22,256 nucleotides of DNA from CALCEB01 sp035531475 (GCA_035531475.1 DATKST010000097.1:1-22256), one strand, 5' to 3'. Shown: positions 7,626 to 15,897, counted from the first letter of the stretch. Translations and numbers: made by a program. Notes: a model not told the origin generated them from the sequence alone.

Positions 7626-7671
7626 TTATTAATAAATCATTAATTAAGTAGTACGTCAACTATTATGTTGA
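7626..7671 (-). promoter_or_regulatory. Candidate promoter/operator of the XRE gene
   Basis: On the minus strand TTGACG (7659-7654) resembles a -35 element, with AT-rich -10 candidates TTTATT (7636-7631, 17-bp spacing) or TATTAA (7634-7629, 19 bp). The -35 overlaps an imperfect palindrome, TCAAC-TATTAT-GTTGA (7656-7671), and two further AT palindromes follow, TTAATTAA (7640-7647) and TTATTAATAA (7626-7635). The region is strikingly AT-rich against its surroundings. Autorepression through these palindromes is a reasonable inference. Confidence 0.4.
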
Positions 7672-7740
7672 TCCTGGAGGGTTCTTTCGGCCGGCTGCTG
7701 CCGCACTGCCAGAGTTGTGGTACCCAGGAGCACGATTCCA

Positions 7741-8781
7741 TCAGGCCCCGCTACCCGTTCCGGCAACCTGGGGCGTTGGGCGCCCGGCCAGGGAAGCCAT
7801 CCACTGCAAGAGGGCCATTTGCAGGACTGCTGCAGGCATTTCATGGACAGAAGGAATCAGGAGGGAGAGTTTACTGCGGCGGATGATCCCGGAATCGCCG
7901 CCGTCGCTGATGGCCAGGATGACCGGGTTCTTTTGCTCCACTTCCTCAGCGAGTTGATGGATGAGCTTCTTGTGCGGTGATTGGGACCCGGAAAGAAAAA
8001 TAATGCCCGTTCCCTCATTACACAAGTCCGGCATTGAAACAGGAAACTCGGAGGGGCTTCCGCCCAGTGTCCAGCGCCCTAACGCTGCCTCTAACCAAGC
8101 CGCGCCTTGCGCGGCGGCGGGCCTGGAAAAACCGCATCCCAGAATCAGGATACGATGGAGCCGCCGGATCTCCTCGATCATTTCCCGGGCAGCATTCGAA
8201 GAATGGCTGAAGACATGGTCCAAATGGTCCGGCAATTCCTCTAACTGGGCAAGATGGCTTTCTCGCTGGGATTGGTGTGGTTTGAAAATGAGACCGGCGT
8301 AAAGACCGAGACTGCCAGCCACGGCATGAACAGAGATCAAGTTTTGTGCTGCACTGCGGTCCTCAGCGTCCAGGCGCAGCGGAAGAAACTCGTCCGCAAC
8401 GGTGGCGAGCGGATTGCGAGGATCTTGGGTGAGGACTGCCAGCCACGCTCCGCGGCGTTTGGCGGCCACCAAGATTTCAACCGCTGGTTCCGTTGTGCCG
8501 GAAACTGATATCGCCAGCACCGGCGTGTGCGGACGGAGCAAGGGAAGATCATAGGCGCTGAACTCGGCGAAGGACCGCCCCAGACAGGGCCGCCCCGCAA
8601 GATGTTCAAAGGAGAGCGCAGCGGTTTGTGCCGCGAGATAGCCGGGTCCGTCAGCAACGACGAAGATGGGACCATCACCCAAGGGCATCTTGCGCAAAGC
8701 GTTTTCGTACTCCTCGCGGCTCTTGGCGAGGGCCCGCCGTAGTGCTCGAACCATGTCCATGGTGTTGATGTGTTGCGCCAT
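7741..8781 (-). CDS. Double-SIS-domain protein, GlmS isomerase-like
   Basis: A 346-aa cytoplasmic protein with two sugar-isomerase (SIS) domains and no glutaminase domain, related to the isomerase half of GlmS and to AgaS/FrlB-type sugar-phosphate isomerases or deglycases. SIS 1 has ISVSGTTEPA (residues 91-100), the phosphate-binding Ser/Thr loop. SIS 2 starts near GCGFSRPAAAQGA (215-227), equivalent to the GlmS segment before the catalytic helix. The GlmS KHGP motif with the catalytic His is not recognisable; VSMPDL stands near that place, so GlmS activity is unlikely. Substrate is unknown. The ATG at 8781 has only weak purine-rich sequence upstream; ATGs at residues 8 and 10 are alternatives. 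It follows the BrkB-like gene on the same strand with a 117-bp gap. Confidence 0.85.
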   Translation of the reverse strand: MAQHINTMDMVRALRRALAKSREEYENALRKMPLGDGPIFVVADGPGYLAAQTAALSFEHLAGRPCLGRSFAEFSAYDLPLLRPHTPVLAISVSGTTEPAVEILVAAKRRGAWLAVLTQDPRNPLATVADEFLPLRLDAEDRSAAQNLISVHAVAGSLGLYAGLIFKPHQSQRESHLAQLEELPDHLDHVFSHSSNAAREMIEEIRRLHRILILGCGFSRPAAAQGAAWLEAALGRWTLGGSPSEFPVSMPDLCNEGTGIIFLSGSQSPHKKLIHQLAEEVEQKNPVILAISDGGDSGIIRRSKLSLLIPSVHEMPAAVLQMALLQWMASLAGRPTPQVAGTGSGA

Positions 8782-8898
8782 CGGTGGATAGATTCTCCGC
8801 TCCTAAAGTTTTGCAACAAGCTTATCGTCGAAAAACGGTGTTGGCAGGGGTGATCCTCGTGATTGCTTAAGGTGGATTCAGAACCGCTCCAAGCGCTC

Positions 8899-9795
8899 CT
8901 ACCCTTCCTCACCGGCGAATGAGATTTGCGCAGAGATGTGTGCCCCCCACAGCAGAGCCAGCGCTCCGGCAAAGGCCCAGAGCAGCAGCGTGGCGGACAG
9001 AGCAAAAGGGCCATAGACATCCCGAAAGCGGAGGAAGGGCAGGCTCAGCGTGTACACAAATCTTCCTCCCAGGCACAAGATGGACACGATGATGGCGGTG
9101 GCAAGGGCGTGGCCCGCCGGCACGGGACCATTGGGAAGAAAATAATAAACCAGGAACAGAATGGAGACGATGCAGGGAAGGGTGATGATTTGCAGCACGA
9201 TTTGGAACCAAGCTCCCCACAGCCCATGATTCAGGTGGATATGGTAGTTCACTCGCAGTGCGGTTTGGGCGAGGGCCGTCCCTATAATGGTGAGGAAGGA
9301 CAAGGCGCCGCATGCCAGGGCAAGGCCCGTCGAGATCAATTGATTCCTCAGAAAGCTGCGGTTCCTGCCGAAGCCCCAAGCCCGGTTCAACGCGATCTCC
9401 ACGGGCATGAAGATGCCGGTGCAGGTGAAGAGGAGCATAATGGCTGAGATAGCCTGCAACCTGCGGTGGCCCACGGCAAGAACCACGAGGTTCCGAATGA
9501 CGAAATTGGCGCCCGCCGGCAGATTGGCGTGCAGCCACTCCAGGACCACGCCGTAAGCCACATTCCAGTGTAACCATCGCAAGCAGATGGTCAGCATCAG
9601 AAGCATGAAGGGAAAGAAAGCGAGCAAGGCGTTTGCCGCAATGGAAGAAGCGTAGACATGAACCTCCGTAGTGAAGAGGTAGCGCAGGCTGCGAAGCAGC
9701 ACCCGCTTGCGGCGGCGGGGTGGTTGGTGCCCCGGATGGCTCTCCGGCGCGGGTACGGTCTGGCTCAGATTGAGGATGGAGAGAGAATCGTTCAA
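8899..9795 (-). CDS. YihY/BrkB-family inner-membrane protein
   Basis: A 298-aa polytopic membrane protein of the YihY/virulence factor BrkB family (once misannotated as ribonuclease BN). A cytoplasmic N-terminus with a basic stretch (PPRRRKRVLLRSLRYLF, about residues 25-41) precedes roughly six hydrophobic helices. The first contains SSIAANALLAFFPFMLLML, the family's typical A-x-x-A-YY/FF-x-FP pattern, and the last contains FALSATLLLWAFAGALALLW. The molecular function is not established; transport or export has been suggested for the family. The gene is divergent from the dehydrogenase locus. Confidence 0.9.
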   Translation of the reverse strand: MNDSLSILNLSQTVPAPESHPGHQPPRRRKRVLLRSLRYLFTTEVHVYASSIAANALLAFFPFMLLMLTICLRWLHWNVAYGVVLEWLHANLPAGANFVIRNLVVLAVGHRRLQAISAIMLLFTCTGIFMPVEIALNRAWGFGRNRSFLRNQLISTGLALACGALSFLTIIGTALAQTALRVNYHIHLNHGLWGAWFQIVLQIITLPCIVSILFLVYYFLPNGPVPAGHALATAIIVSILCLGGRFVYTLSLPFLRFRDVYGPFALSATLLLWAFAGALALLWGAHISAQISFAGEEG

Positions 9796-9947
9796 TTTCG
9801 TTTCCTGGCCCGTTTTCCGGTTGCCTGTCTGTGCCGCTCCGTTGGCGGTCCGCGGCCTGCACTACGATGATACCTGAGTTTACTGGACTTGGGGACGGTG
9901 GGGAGTCCCGGGACATTCGGCTGCCCCATTGCCTTTCGGTCGCGTGC

Positions 9948-9977
9948 TTGTCCGTGTTCCTAGCATTAGGATAAGAT
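9948..9977 (+). promoter_or_regulatory. Candidate promoter for lpd and the dehydrogenase locus
   Basis: TTGTCC (9948-9953) and TAAGAT (9972-9977) are 18 bp apart in the divergent gap between the BrkB-like gene and lpd. With the TTG start at 10132 this leaves a leader of about 150 bases. Visual match only. Confidence 0.3.
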
Positions 9978-10131
9978 GAGGCTCTTGGAACGGGGCAAGA
10001 GAGCCAATGTGACAGCCGTGGGCGAAGCTGTAACCGCGGAGCTCCAGTTTTGCTTTCCCATAGTCCGGGGCCGTTATTTGGGCTGGATTTCGCGCGCCGT
10101 TACCCTTTCACTTTGGGCGGAGGTTTGCAAC

Positions 10132-11541
10132 TTGGCGGAGAATTCAACTTTTGACCTTGCCGTGATCGGTGGTGGGCCGGGCGGATATGTAGCGGCCATT
10201 CGCGCCGGACAATTGGGCTTGAAGACGGCCATCATCGAGAAGGACGACAAGTTTGGTGGGACCTGCCTCCACTGGGGTTGCATTCCCACCAAGGCTCTGC
10301 TTTTTAACACGGAAGTTTACGATACCGTCAAAAATGCCCGCGAATTTGGCATCACCATTAAAGGTTTCACTCTGGATTGGGAAGCCGTTCAGACGCGCAA
10401 AAATAAGATCGTTAAAAAGCTTGCGCAAGGCGTCGAATACCTTCTGAAGAAAAACCGTGTGGAGATGATTCGAGGTTTTGGGAAGCTTGCCGGCCCTGGC
10501 CAAATCCAGGTAACCGTTGGCAATGCTCCGGGGCGCGAGCTCAGCGCCAACAATATTATGCTGGCCACCGGTTCGGAGGCTAAAATGCTGCCCGGTCTCA
10601 AGCCGGATGCACGAACCATCCTCACCAATAAGGAAGTCCTTTCGCTAAAAAAGATTCCCAAGTCGATGGTGATCATTGGGGCGGGCGCCGTGGGGGTGGA
10701 ATTCGCATCCATCTTTCACCGCTTGGGGACCCAGGTGACCATCCTGGAAATGCTGCCTCGCATCGTGCCTCTTGAAGACGAGGAAGTGTCGGCGGAACTC
10801 GAAAAATCCTTCCGCAAGCAAGGTATTGAAATCTTCACGCAGGCGCGCGTCGAGAAAACAACCAAGAACCCGAAGGGCATCTCCGTGGAGCATTCCGGCC
10901 CGGACGGGAAGCCGGGCCGCTTGGATGCGGAGACGTTGCTGGTGGCCGTGGGACGCTCGCCGAATACCCAGGGAATCGGATTGGGAAGTTCCCGGGTGCA
11001 ATTGGAGCGGGGTTTTGTAAAGGTGAACGGAAACATGCAGACGGATGAGCCAGGAGTTTATGCGATTGGCGACATCGTGGCGGGAAGTCCGCTCCTGGCG
11101 CACGTGGGCCATATGGAAGGCATCATCGCCGTGACCCATGCGGCCGGCCAGCCCGTTGAGCCGATCAACTATCTTCACGTTCCCAATTGCACGTATTGCG
11201 AGCCGGAAGTTTCAAGCGTGGGCATGACAGAGCGGCAAGCGCGGGAAGCAGGTTTCAAAGTTCGGGTCGGCAAGTTTCCGTTTTCCGCCAACAGCAAAGC
11301 TGCAATATTGGGGAGCCGCGAGGGATTCGTAAAAATCGTAAGCGATGGACAATATGGTGAGATTTTGGGTGTTCACATGATTGGTACTCGGGTGACGGAG
11401 ATGATTGCCGAAGCGGTGGTGGCGATGCGGTTGGAGGCGACGGCGCAAGACCTTGCCCACGCCATCCATCCTCACCCCACGCTGACCGAGGCCGTGCTCG
11501 AAGCCGCACACGCCGCGGTGGATGAGGCGATCCATATTTGA
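10132..11541 (+). CDS. lpdA: Dihydrolipoyl dehydrogenase (E3)
   Basis: FAD-dependent E3 that reoxidises the dihydrolipoyl group of E2 and passes electrons to NAD+. I chose TTG at 10132 because GGAGG (10119-10123) lies eight bases upstream and the protein then has 469 aa, the usual size; the frame is open back to 9976, but those 52 extra residues are not E3-like. The FAD motif is GGGPGGY (13-19). The redox disulfide is Cys45/Cys50 in GGTCLHWGCIPTKAL. The NAD motif is GAGAVGVEFASIF. The second FAD motif is YAIGDI. The C-terminal base pair is His448/Glu453 in HPHPTLTE. It heads the cluster lpd-lipB-E1-alpha-E1-alpha-E1-beta-E2. Sequence from 11542 to 11667 is a short non-coding gap before lipB. 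Confidence 0.95.
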   Translation: MAENSTFDLAVIGGGPGGYVAAIRAGQLGLKTAIIEKDDKFGGTCLHWGCIPTKALLFNTEVYDTVKNAREFGITIKGFTLDWEAVQTRKNKIVKKLAQGVEYLLKKNRVEMIRGFGKLAGPGQIQVTVGNAPGRELSANNIMLATGSEAKMLPGLKPDARTILTNKEVLSLKKIPKSMVIIGAGAVGVEFASIFHRLGTQVTILEMLPRIVPLEDEEVSAELEKSFRKQGIEIFTQARVEKTTKNPKGISVEHSGPDGKPGRLDAETLLVAVGRSPNTQGIGLGSSRVQLERGFVKVNGNMQTDEPGVYAIGDIVAGSPLLAHVGHMEGIIAVTHAAGQPVEPINYLHVPNCTYCEPEVSSVGMTERQAREAGFKVRVGKFPFSANSKAAILGSREGFVKIVSDGQYGEILGVHMIGTRVTEMIAEAVVAMRLEATAQDLAHAIHPHPTLTEAVLEAAHAAVDEAIHI

Positions 11542-11667
11542 TCTGTGCCATAGAAGGATATTCCTCACTTCAGGCCCTCGCCCTTTGGGGCAGGTGGAAC
11601 CGCAAAGCTGTTGGTGAGGGTTCCCATGCGGCAATTAGAGTTGCATCGACGTATCTGACGTAACCCG

Positions 11668-12354
11668 ATGCTCTGCCAGGTTGAACAATACGGCATGGTA
11701 ACCTACCAGGATGGCCTTGACCTGCAGGGGGAGCGGATCGCCCAGCACAAAGCCCAGGAAATCCCGGACACTCTGATCCTGCTGGAGCACCCGCACGTCT
11801 TCACTCTTGGCCGCAACGCGCGCCGTGAGAATTTGCTGGTTTCACCGGATTGGCTGCAGAAGGCCGGTGTTCAGTTGTTTGAAACCGATCGCGGTGGTGA
11901 CATCACCTATCATGGCCCCGGCCAGCTTGTGGGCTATCCGATTTTCGATCTCACCCGCCATCGCCGGGATATTGCATGGTACATGCGATCGGTGGAAGAG
12001 GCTTTGATCCGCCTTGCCGCTGACTACGGAATCAAAGCGGCGAGAATTCCAGGCGTAACTGGCGTCTGGCTGGGCAACGAAAAGCTGGCGGCGCTGGGAG
12101 TTCACGTCTCCCGCTGGATCACCTCTCACGGTTTCGCGCTCAACGTGAACACGGACTTGCGCTATTTCAGGTGGATCGTCCCCTGCGGGATCCCGGACAA
12201 GGGCGTCACGTCGCTCCGCAGGCTTCTGGGCCGTAAGGTCTCAATGCAGGAAGTCCGCGAACGGGTTATTGAACATTTCAGCGCGGTGTTTGGCCTGGAG
12301 ATGGAAGCCAAACCGCAGCCTGCGGGCGTATTGGACCACCATGAAGAAGTTTGA
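11668..12354 (+). CDS. lipB: Octanoyltransferase
   Basis: Transfers octanoate from acyl carrier protein to the lipoyl domain lysine of E2 (and similar proteins), the first step of lipoate synthesis; LipA, not in the window, then inserts sulfur. The motif RGGDITYHGPGQ (75-86) is the family signature. The catalytic Lys139 is in NEKLAALGV and the acyl-thioester Cys173 in PCGIPDKGV. At 228 aa it is of normal size. Its place between E3 and E1 genes fits a supply of lipoylation for the E2 encoded downstream. The last 14 bases overlap the likely start of the first E1-alpha gene, implying coupled translation. Confidence 0.95.
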   Translation: MLCQVEQYGMVTYQDGLDLQGERIAQHKAQEIPDTLILLEHPHVFTLGRNARRENLLVSPDWLQKAGVQLFETDRGGDITYHGPGQLVGYPIFDLTRHRRDIAWYMRSVEEALIRLAADYGIKAARIPGVTGVWLGNEKLAALGVHVSRWITSHGFALNVNTDLRYFRWIVPCGIPDKGVTSLRRLLGRKVSMQEVRERVIEHFSAVFGLEMEAKPQPAGVLDHHEEV

Positions 12355-13435
12355 AAAGAAAAGGGCTGCGCAGTCCAGCGCGGCCCGCAGTGGAAAATCA
12401 TCGCTATCCACGCCCAAGCTGGCAAGGTCGCGCAACGGGAAATCTTCGTCCCTACTTCTGGCGGACGCATCCCTTGCATCGCTTAGCCGCCAACAGCTTC
12501 ACGATCTCTATTACTACCTGCGGCTCAATCGCCGAGTGGATGAGCAATTGAGCAATCTTTACCGGCAGGGCAAAGTGGTGGGTGGAGTATACTCCTCGCT
12601 CGGCCAGGAAGCGATTGCCGTGGGCGCCGCTTACGCCCTCGAACCGGGAGATTTCGTCGGGCCGATGATCCGCGATTCCGGCGCTGTGCTGGTCCGCGGC
12701 TACCGTCCGCGTGATCTCTTTCTTCAATATATGGCCCGCAAGGATGGCCCCACGGAAGGAAGGGACGCGAATACCCACTTCGGTGATGTCGACCGCGGGG
12801 TCATCGCTCCCATCAGTATGCTCGGTGAGTTGATCCCGGTTCTGGCAGGCGTGGCTTTGGCCTCCAAGTTGCGCGGCGAGAAAAGGGTGGCGCTCACCTT
12901 TATCGGTGACGGTGGAACCAGCACCACGCCCTTTCATGAAGGCCTGAATCTTGCGGCAGTCCAGAAATTGGCCTTGATCGTGATTGCGGAAAACAACGGC
13001 TGGGCCTATTCCACACCGGTCGAAAGGCAGATGGCAAACATCCATATCGCCGATCGCGGCAAAGGGTACGGAATCGCTGCGGAGAGTATTGACGGCAACA
13101 ATGTGGTGGAGGTTTACGAGGCCACTCGCCACGCCGTTGCGCGGGGCCGTGCCGGAGACGGTCCAACGTTGATTGAAGCGAAAACCATGCGCATGAAAGG
13201 TCACGCCGAGCACGATGACGCTCGCTACGTCCCCATGGAAATGCTGGATGCTTGGCGCAAGCGCGACCCAATCCTGGTATTCGAGCAGATGCTGGCATCG
13301 AGGAGCTTGATGACCGAAATGGAGAAGTCTGGGATCGAGGCGCGGCTGGAGGAGGAGATTCGCTCCGACCTCGCTTTTGCAGAAGCCAGCCCGTTTCCGC
13401 CGCCCGAAGGAGCGGCACGGTCCGTCTGGGCATAG
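12341..13435 (+). CDS. 2-oxoacid dehydrogenase E1 alpha subunit, copy 1
   Basis: Alpha subunit of a heterotetrameric thiamine-diphosphate E1, probably pyruvate dehydrogenase, decarboxylating the 2-oxoacid with E1-beta. The ThDP/Mg motif begins IGDGGTST (GDG at 189-191) and ends at Asn218-Asn219 in ENNGWAYST. GHAEHDDARYV near residue 290 is the conserved phosphorylation-loop region. The ATG at 12341 (364 aa) overlaps the end of lipB; an upstream ATG at 12269 would add 24 residues read from lipB's other frame and is unlikely. The first 45 residues are Ser/Lys-rich and not part of the fold. A second E1-alpha follows 331 bp on, with only one E1-beta gene; which copy pairs with it is unknown. A branched-chain or acetoin substrate is possible. 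Confidence 0.9.
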   Translation: MKKFEKKRAAQSSAARSGKSSLSTPKLARSRNGKSSSLLLADASLASLSRQQLHDLYYYLRLNRRVDEQLSNLYRQGKVVGGVYSSLGQEAIAVGAAYALEPGDFVGPMIRDSGAVLVRGYRPRDLFLQYMARKDGPTEGRDANTHFGDVDRGVIAPISMLGELIPVLAGVALASKLRGEKRVALTFIGDGGTSTTPFHEGLNLAAVQKLALIVIAENNGWAYSTPVERQMANIHIADRGKGYGIAAESIDGNNVVEVYEATRHAVARGRAGDGPTLIEAKTMRMKGHAEHDDARYVPMEMLDAWRKRDPILVFEQMLASRSLMTEMEKSGIEARLEEEIRSDLAFAEASPFPPPEGAARSVWA

Positions 13436-13766
13436 CCGGTCGTCAAAGGGGGCAAGACCTTGTGCCCGCCCGCGGGAGACCACAAGGTCGCCCCTACGGG
13501 ATTTCGGAGGTTGAGTCCTCGATTAGGCATTCAATGAAAACTGTCTCACTCATCTCATTGTTCGCCTTCGAATTTGCTATGCTGGCCCCTGCCAGACTCG
13601 CGCATGAACGAACCCAGCGTCTCCTGTCATGACCGAGGACGAGGAATAGCGGACCGGCTTTTCGTAGGGTCAAATTGAAGGAACGAAGCTAGAATGTATA
13701 TGAAAACAAAGGCTCTTAATTTTTCTGTAGACGCAGGGCGAATCGAATGACTCCCGACGAGTTCCC
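13436..13766. other. Gap between the two E1-alpha genes, with one repeat unit
   Basis: The left part holds an inverted repeat with 9-bp arms, GACCTTGTG (13456-13464) and CACAAGGTC (13481-13489), running into GCCCCTAC at 13490-13497. The rest holds no supported gene. A frame beginning MKTVSLISLF near 13533 looks a little like a signal peptide but ends after about 30 codons. Any promoter for the second E1-alpha gene would have to lie in the more AT-rich last 100 bp, where I see no convincing pair of boxes. Confidence 0.5.
13456..13497 (-). repeat. GC-rich interspersed repeat unit, copy 2
   Basis: On the minus strand it begins GTAGGGGCGACCTTGTGGTC, matching the units at 7037-7061 and 14869-14893 apart from a one-base length difference and a few substitutions. 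Its extended inverted repeat has 9-bp arms, described under the surrounding gap. Confidence 0.6.
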
Positions 13767-14798
13767 ATGCCTTCACTAAAAACCCAGACGGCTAAGCCCA
13801 AGGAAGCTGGTCCGAACTCGGCATTGCTTGAGCGTATGCTCTACTATCTCAAGCTGACGCGCGAGTGCGAGCACCGGATTGAGCGTGTTCTCTACCGGCA
13901 GGGCAAGATCGTGGGCGGAGTTTACGTCGGACGCGGACAGGAGGCGATCGGGGTGGGCTCGGCCATCCAACTGGGGTCGGGCGACGTCGTGCTGCCCAGC
14001 CACCGCGATTTCTCTTCCTTTGTGATTCGGGGCTTCACGCTGCGGGAGATATTCTGCAATTGGTTGGGCCGGGCCAACGGCCCTTCACGGGGCCGCGAGA
14101 ACACCACTCACGTCGGCAGCTTGGAACGTGGCGTTATTCCTATCATTTCGCCGCTCGGGGACACCCTGCCCGTAGCCTGCGGCGTAGCGATCGCTTTCCG
14201 ACAACGCGGGACGAAGAACGTGGCGCTGGTCCACTTTGGCGAAGGAACCACCAGCCGTGGGGACGTGCATGAAGCCATGAACATGGCGGCCGTGATGAAG
14301 CTGGCCGTGATTTTCATTTGCAATAACAACGCTTACGCTTACTCCACTGCCACCAACAAGCAATACGCCGTGAAGGATCTCGCTGACCGCGCGCCGGGCT
14401 ACGGAATGCCGGGCGTCGTGGTGGACGGGAACGATGTGTTGGAGGTTCATCAGGTTGTTGGCGAGGCTATTGCCCGGGCGCGGCGCGACGAAGGGCCAAG
14501 TTTTATTGAATGCAAGACCTTTCGCATGACCGGCCACTCCGCTCATGATGCGGCGGAATACGTTCCGGAAAGTCTGAGGGAAGAATGGGCCGGCAAGGAC
14601 CCCATTCAGCGGTTTGAGAAGCTGCTGTTGGACCGCAAGTTAGTTTCAAAAGCCCGCATTAGCAACCTGGAAAAGAAGATTCATCAGGAGATCGACGAAG
14701 CTGTGGCATTTGCGGAATCTTCGCCGATGCCGGAAGGAGCTTCGGCCTCGGAAGGCGTCTACTGTGGCCCCGATTGCTGGTGGGAGAGACCGGTTTGA
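13767..14798 (+). CDS. 2-oxoacid dehydrogenase E1 alpha subunit, copy 2 (GEG variant)
   Basis: A 343-aa paralogue of the preceding E1-alpha gene; the two share YRQGK-x-VGGVY, GQEAI-x-VG and GH-x-x-HD. The ThDP motif reads GEGTTSRGD (GEG at 158-160), with Glu where the Mg-binding Asp is expected, and ends in NNNAYAYST (Asn186-188). Gene order places it directly before E1-beta, so it is the better candidate for the working partner, with copy 1 a substitute for another substrate or condition. The C-terminus has an unusual GVYCGPDCWW end not seen in copy 1. The ATG at 13767 has no clear ribosome binding site; residues 1-22 are probably disordered. A GC-rich repeat lies between this gene and E1-beta. 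Confidence 0.9.
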   Translation: MPSLKTQTAKPKEAGPNSALLERMLYYLKLTRECEHRIERVLYRQGKIVGGVYVGRGQEAIGVGSAIQLGSGDVVLPSHRDFSSFVIRGFTLREIFCNWLGRANGPSRGRENTTHVGSLERGVIPIISPLGDTLPVACGVAIAFRQRGTKNVALVHFGEGTTSRGDVHEAMNMAAVMKLAVIFICNNNAYAYSTATNKQYAVKDLADRAPGYGMPGVVVDGNDVLEVHQVVGEAIARARRDEGPSFIECKTFRMTGHSAHDAAEYVPESLREEWAGKDPIQRFEKLLLDRKLVSKARISNLEKKIHQEIDEAVAFAESSPMPEGASASEGVYCGPDCWWERPV

Positions 14799-14808
14799 GA
14801 GCATTGTC

Positions 14809-14893
14809 GGGGCGGGCCTTGTGGTCGCCCGTCGGCGGCCGCCAGGGGCGGATTTTGTGCCCGTGCAGGGGCGACCACGAGGGTCGCCCCTAC
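14809..14893 (-). repeat. GC-rich interspersed repeat unit, copy 3 (extended)
   Basis: The 25-bp core at 14869-14893 is the reverse complement of the unit at 7037-7061 with one mismatch and has perfect 9-bp arms (14868-14876 with 14882-14890). A second related segment, CCTTGTGGTCGCCC, lies at 14817-14830, so the whole may be two degenerate units. It sits between E1-alpha and E1-beta inside an otherwise compact locus and could form a stem-loop in the mRNA. Confidence 0.65.
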
Positions 14894-14921
14894 GACGTTC
14901 CAAAAGCGGACGGAGGGATGG

Positions 14922-15896
14922 ATGCCAGTCTTGACGCATCTGGAAGCCATTAAACAAGGCATTTGGGAAGAGATGGAGCGCGATGCTTCTGTCTTCCTGA
15001 TCGGCGAAGACATTGCCGAATACGGTGGCGCGTTCAAAGTGACGGCGGGAATGTTTGAGAAGTTCGGCGCCCAACGCGTGATTGACACGCCCATTTCCGA
15101 ATCTGCCATCGTGGGCGCGGCCGTGGGTTCCGCATTAATGGGATTGCGGCCAGTGGTGGAAATGCAATTCATGGATTTCATCGCCTGCGGCTTTGACCAG
15201 ATCGTGAACATGGCCGCCAAGATTCATTACCGTTGGGGCGCAAAAGTGCCTATGGTGATCCGTGGACCTTCGGGTGCAGGCGTCCACGGCGGACCTTACC
15301 ACTCGCAGTCGAATGAAATGTGGTTTGTGCACACGCCGGGACTGAAGGTGGTGGTTCCGTCCACCGCTTACGATGCCAAAGGATTGATGAAGGCCGCCAT
15401 TCGTGATGATAATCCGGTGATCTTTTACGAACACAAGTTCCTTTACCGGCGCATTAAGGACGAGGTGCCGGAGGAGGATTACATCGTCCCCATCGGTAAA
15501 GCCGCCGTGCGCCGCGAAGGGACAGACGTTGCTATTATTACTTATGGCGCGATGGTGTGGACGGCGCTCGATGCCGCTGCGGAGCTCGAGAAAGAAGGCG
15601 TTTCCGTGGAGGTGGTGGACCTTCGCTCGCTGCTTCCCTACGACGAGGAAGCCGTGCTCGCCAGCGTTCGCAAATGCAGCAAGGTGATCTTGCTGCACGA
15701 AGACACGCGCATCGGTGGAATGGCCGGTGAGCTTGCGGCGGTGATTGCGGAGAAAGCCTTCGATGACCTGGACGGTCCCATTGTCCGAGTCACGTCTCCG
15801 GATACGCCGGTGCCTTTTTCTCCACCACTCGAAGAATATTTTCTGCCCAATGTAGAGAAGGTGGTGGATGCAGCGCGGAAGCTCGCGGCATATTGA
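14922..15896 (+). CDS. pdhB: 2-oxoacid dehydrogenase E1 beta subunit
   Basis: Beta subunit of the heterotetrameric E1, 324 aa. Visible family features are LIGEDIAEYGGAFKVT (27-41), with the conserved GED, and DTPISESAIVGAAVG (55-69), where Glu60 is expected to activate the thiamine ring. Further conserved stretches are RGPSGAGVHGGPYHSQS and, near the end, HEDTRIGGMAGELAAVI. The C-terminal transketolase domain is complete. The ATG at 14922 follows GGAGGG (14912-14917). It is the only E1-beta gene in the window for two E1-alpha genes. Pyruvate specificity is the default guess; branched-chain oxoacid dehydrogenase subunits look very similar. Confidence 0.93.
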   Translation: MPVLTHLEAIKQGIWEEMERDASVFLIGEDIAEYGGAFKVTAGMFEKFGAQRVIDTPISESAIVGAAVGSALMGLRPVVEMQFMDFIACGFDQIVNMAAKIHYRWGAKVPMVIRGPSGAGVHGGPYHSQSNEMWFVHTPGLKVVVPSTAYDAKGLMKAAIRDDNPVIFYEHKFLYRRIKDEVPEEDYIVPIGKAAVRREGTDVAIITYGAMVWTALDAAAELEKEGVSVEVVDLRSLLPYDEEAVLASVRKCSKVILLHEDTRIGGMAGELAAVIAEKAFDDLDGPIVRVTSPDTPVPFSPPLEEYFLPNVEKVVDAARKLAAY

Positions 15897-15897
15897 G

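Noticed and set aside
9976..10131. 52-residue N-terminal extension of lpd
   Set aside because: TTG at 10132 has a strong GGAGG site and gives the standard E3 N-terminus; the extension has no E3 similarity.
12269..12340. Upstream ATG for E1-alpha copy 1
   Set aside because: The 24 extra residues come from lipB's alternative frame; ATG 12341 is the natural start.
13252..13632. 126-codon frame across the end of E1-alpha copy 1 and the following gap
   Set aside because: Overlaps a clear gene in another frame and passes through a non-coding repeat.
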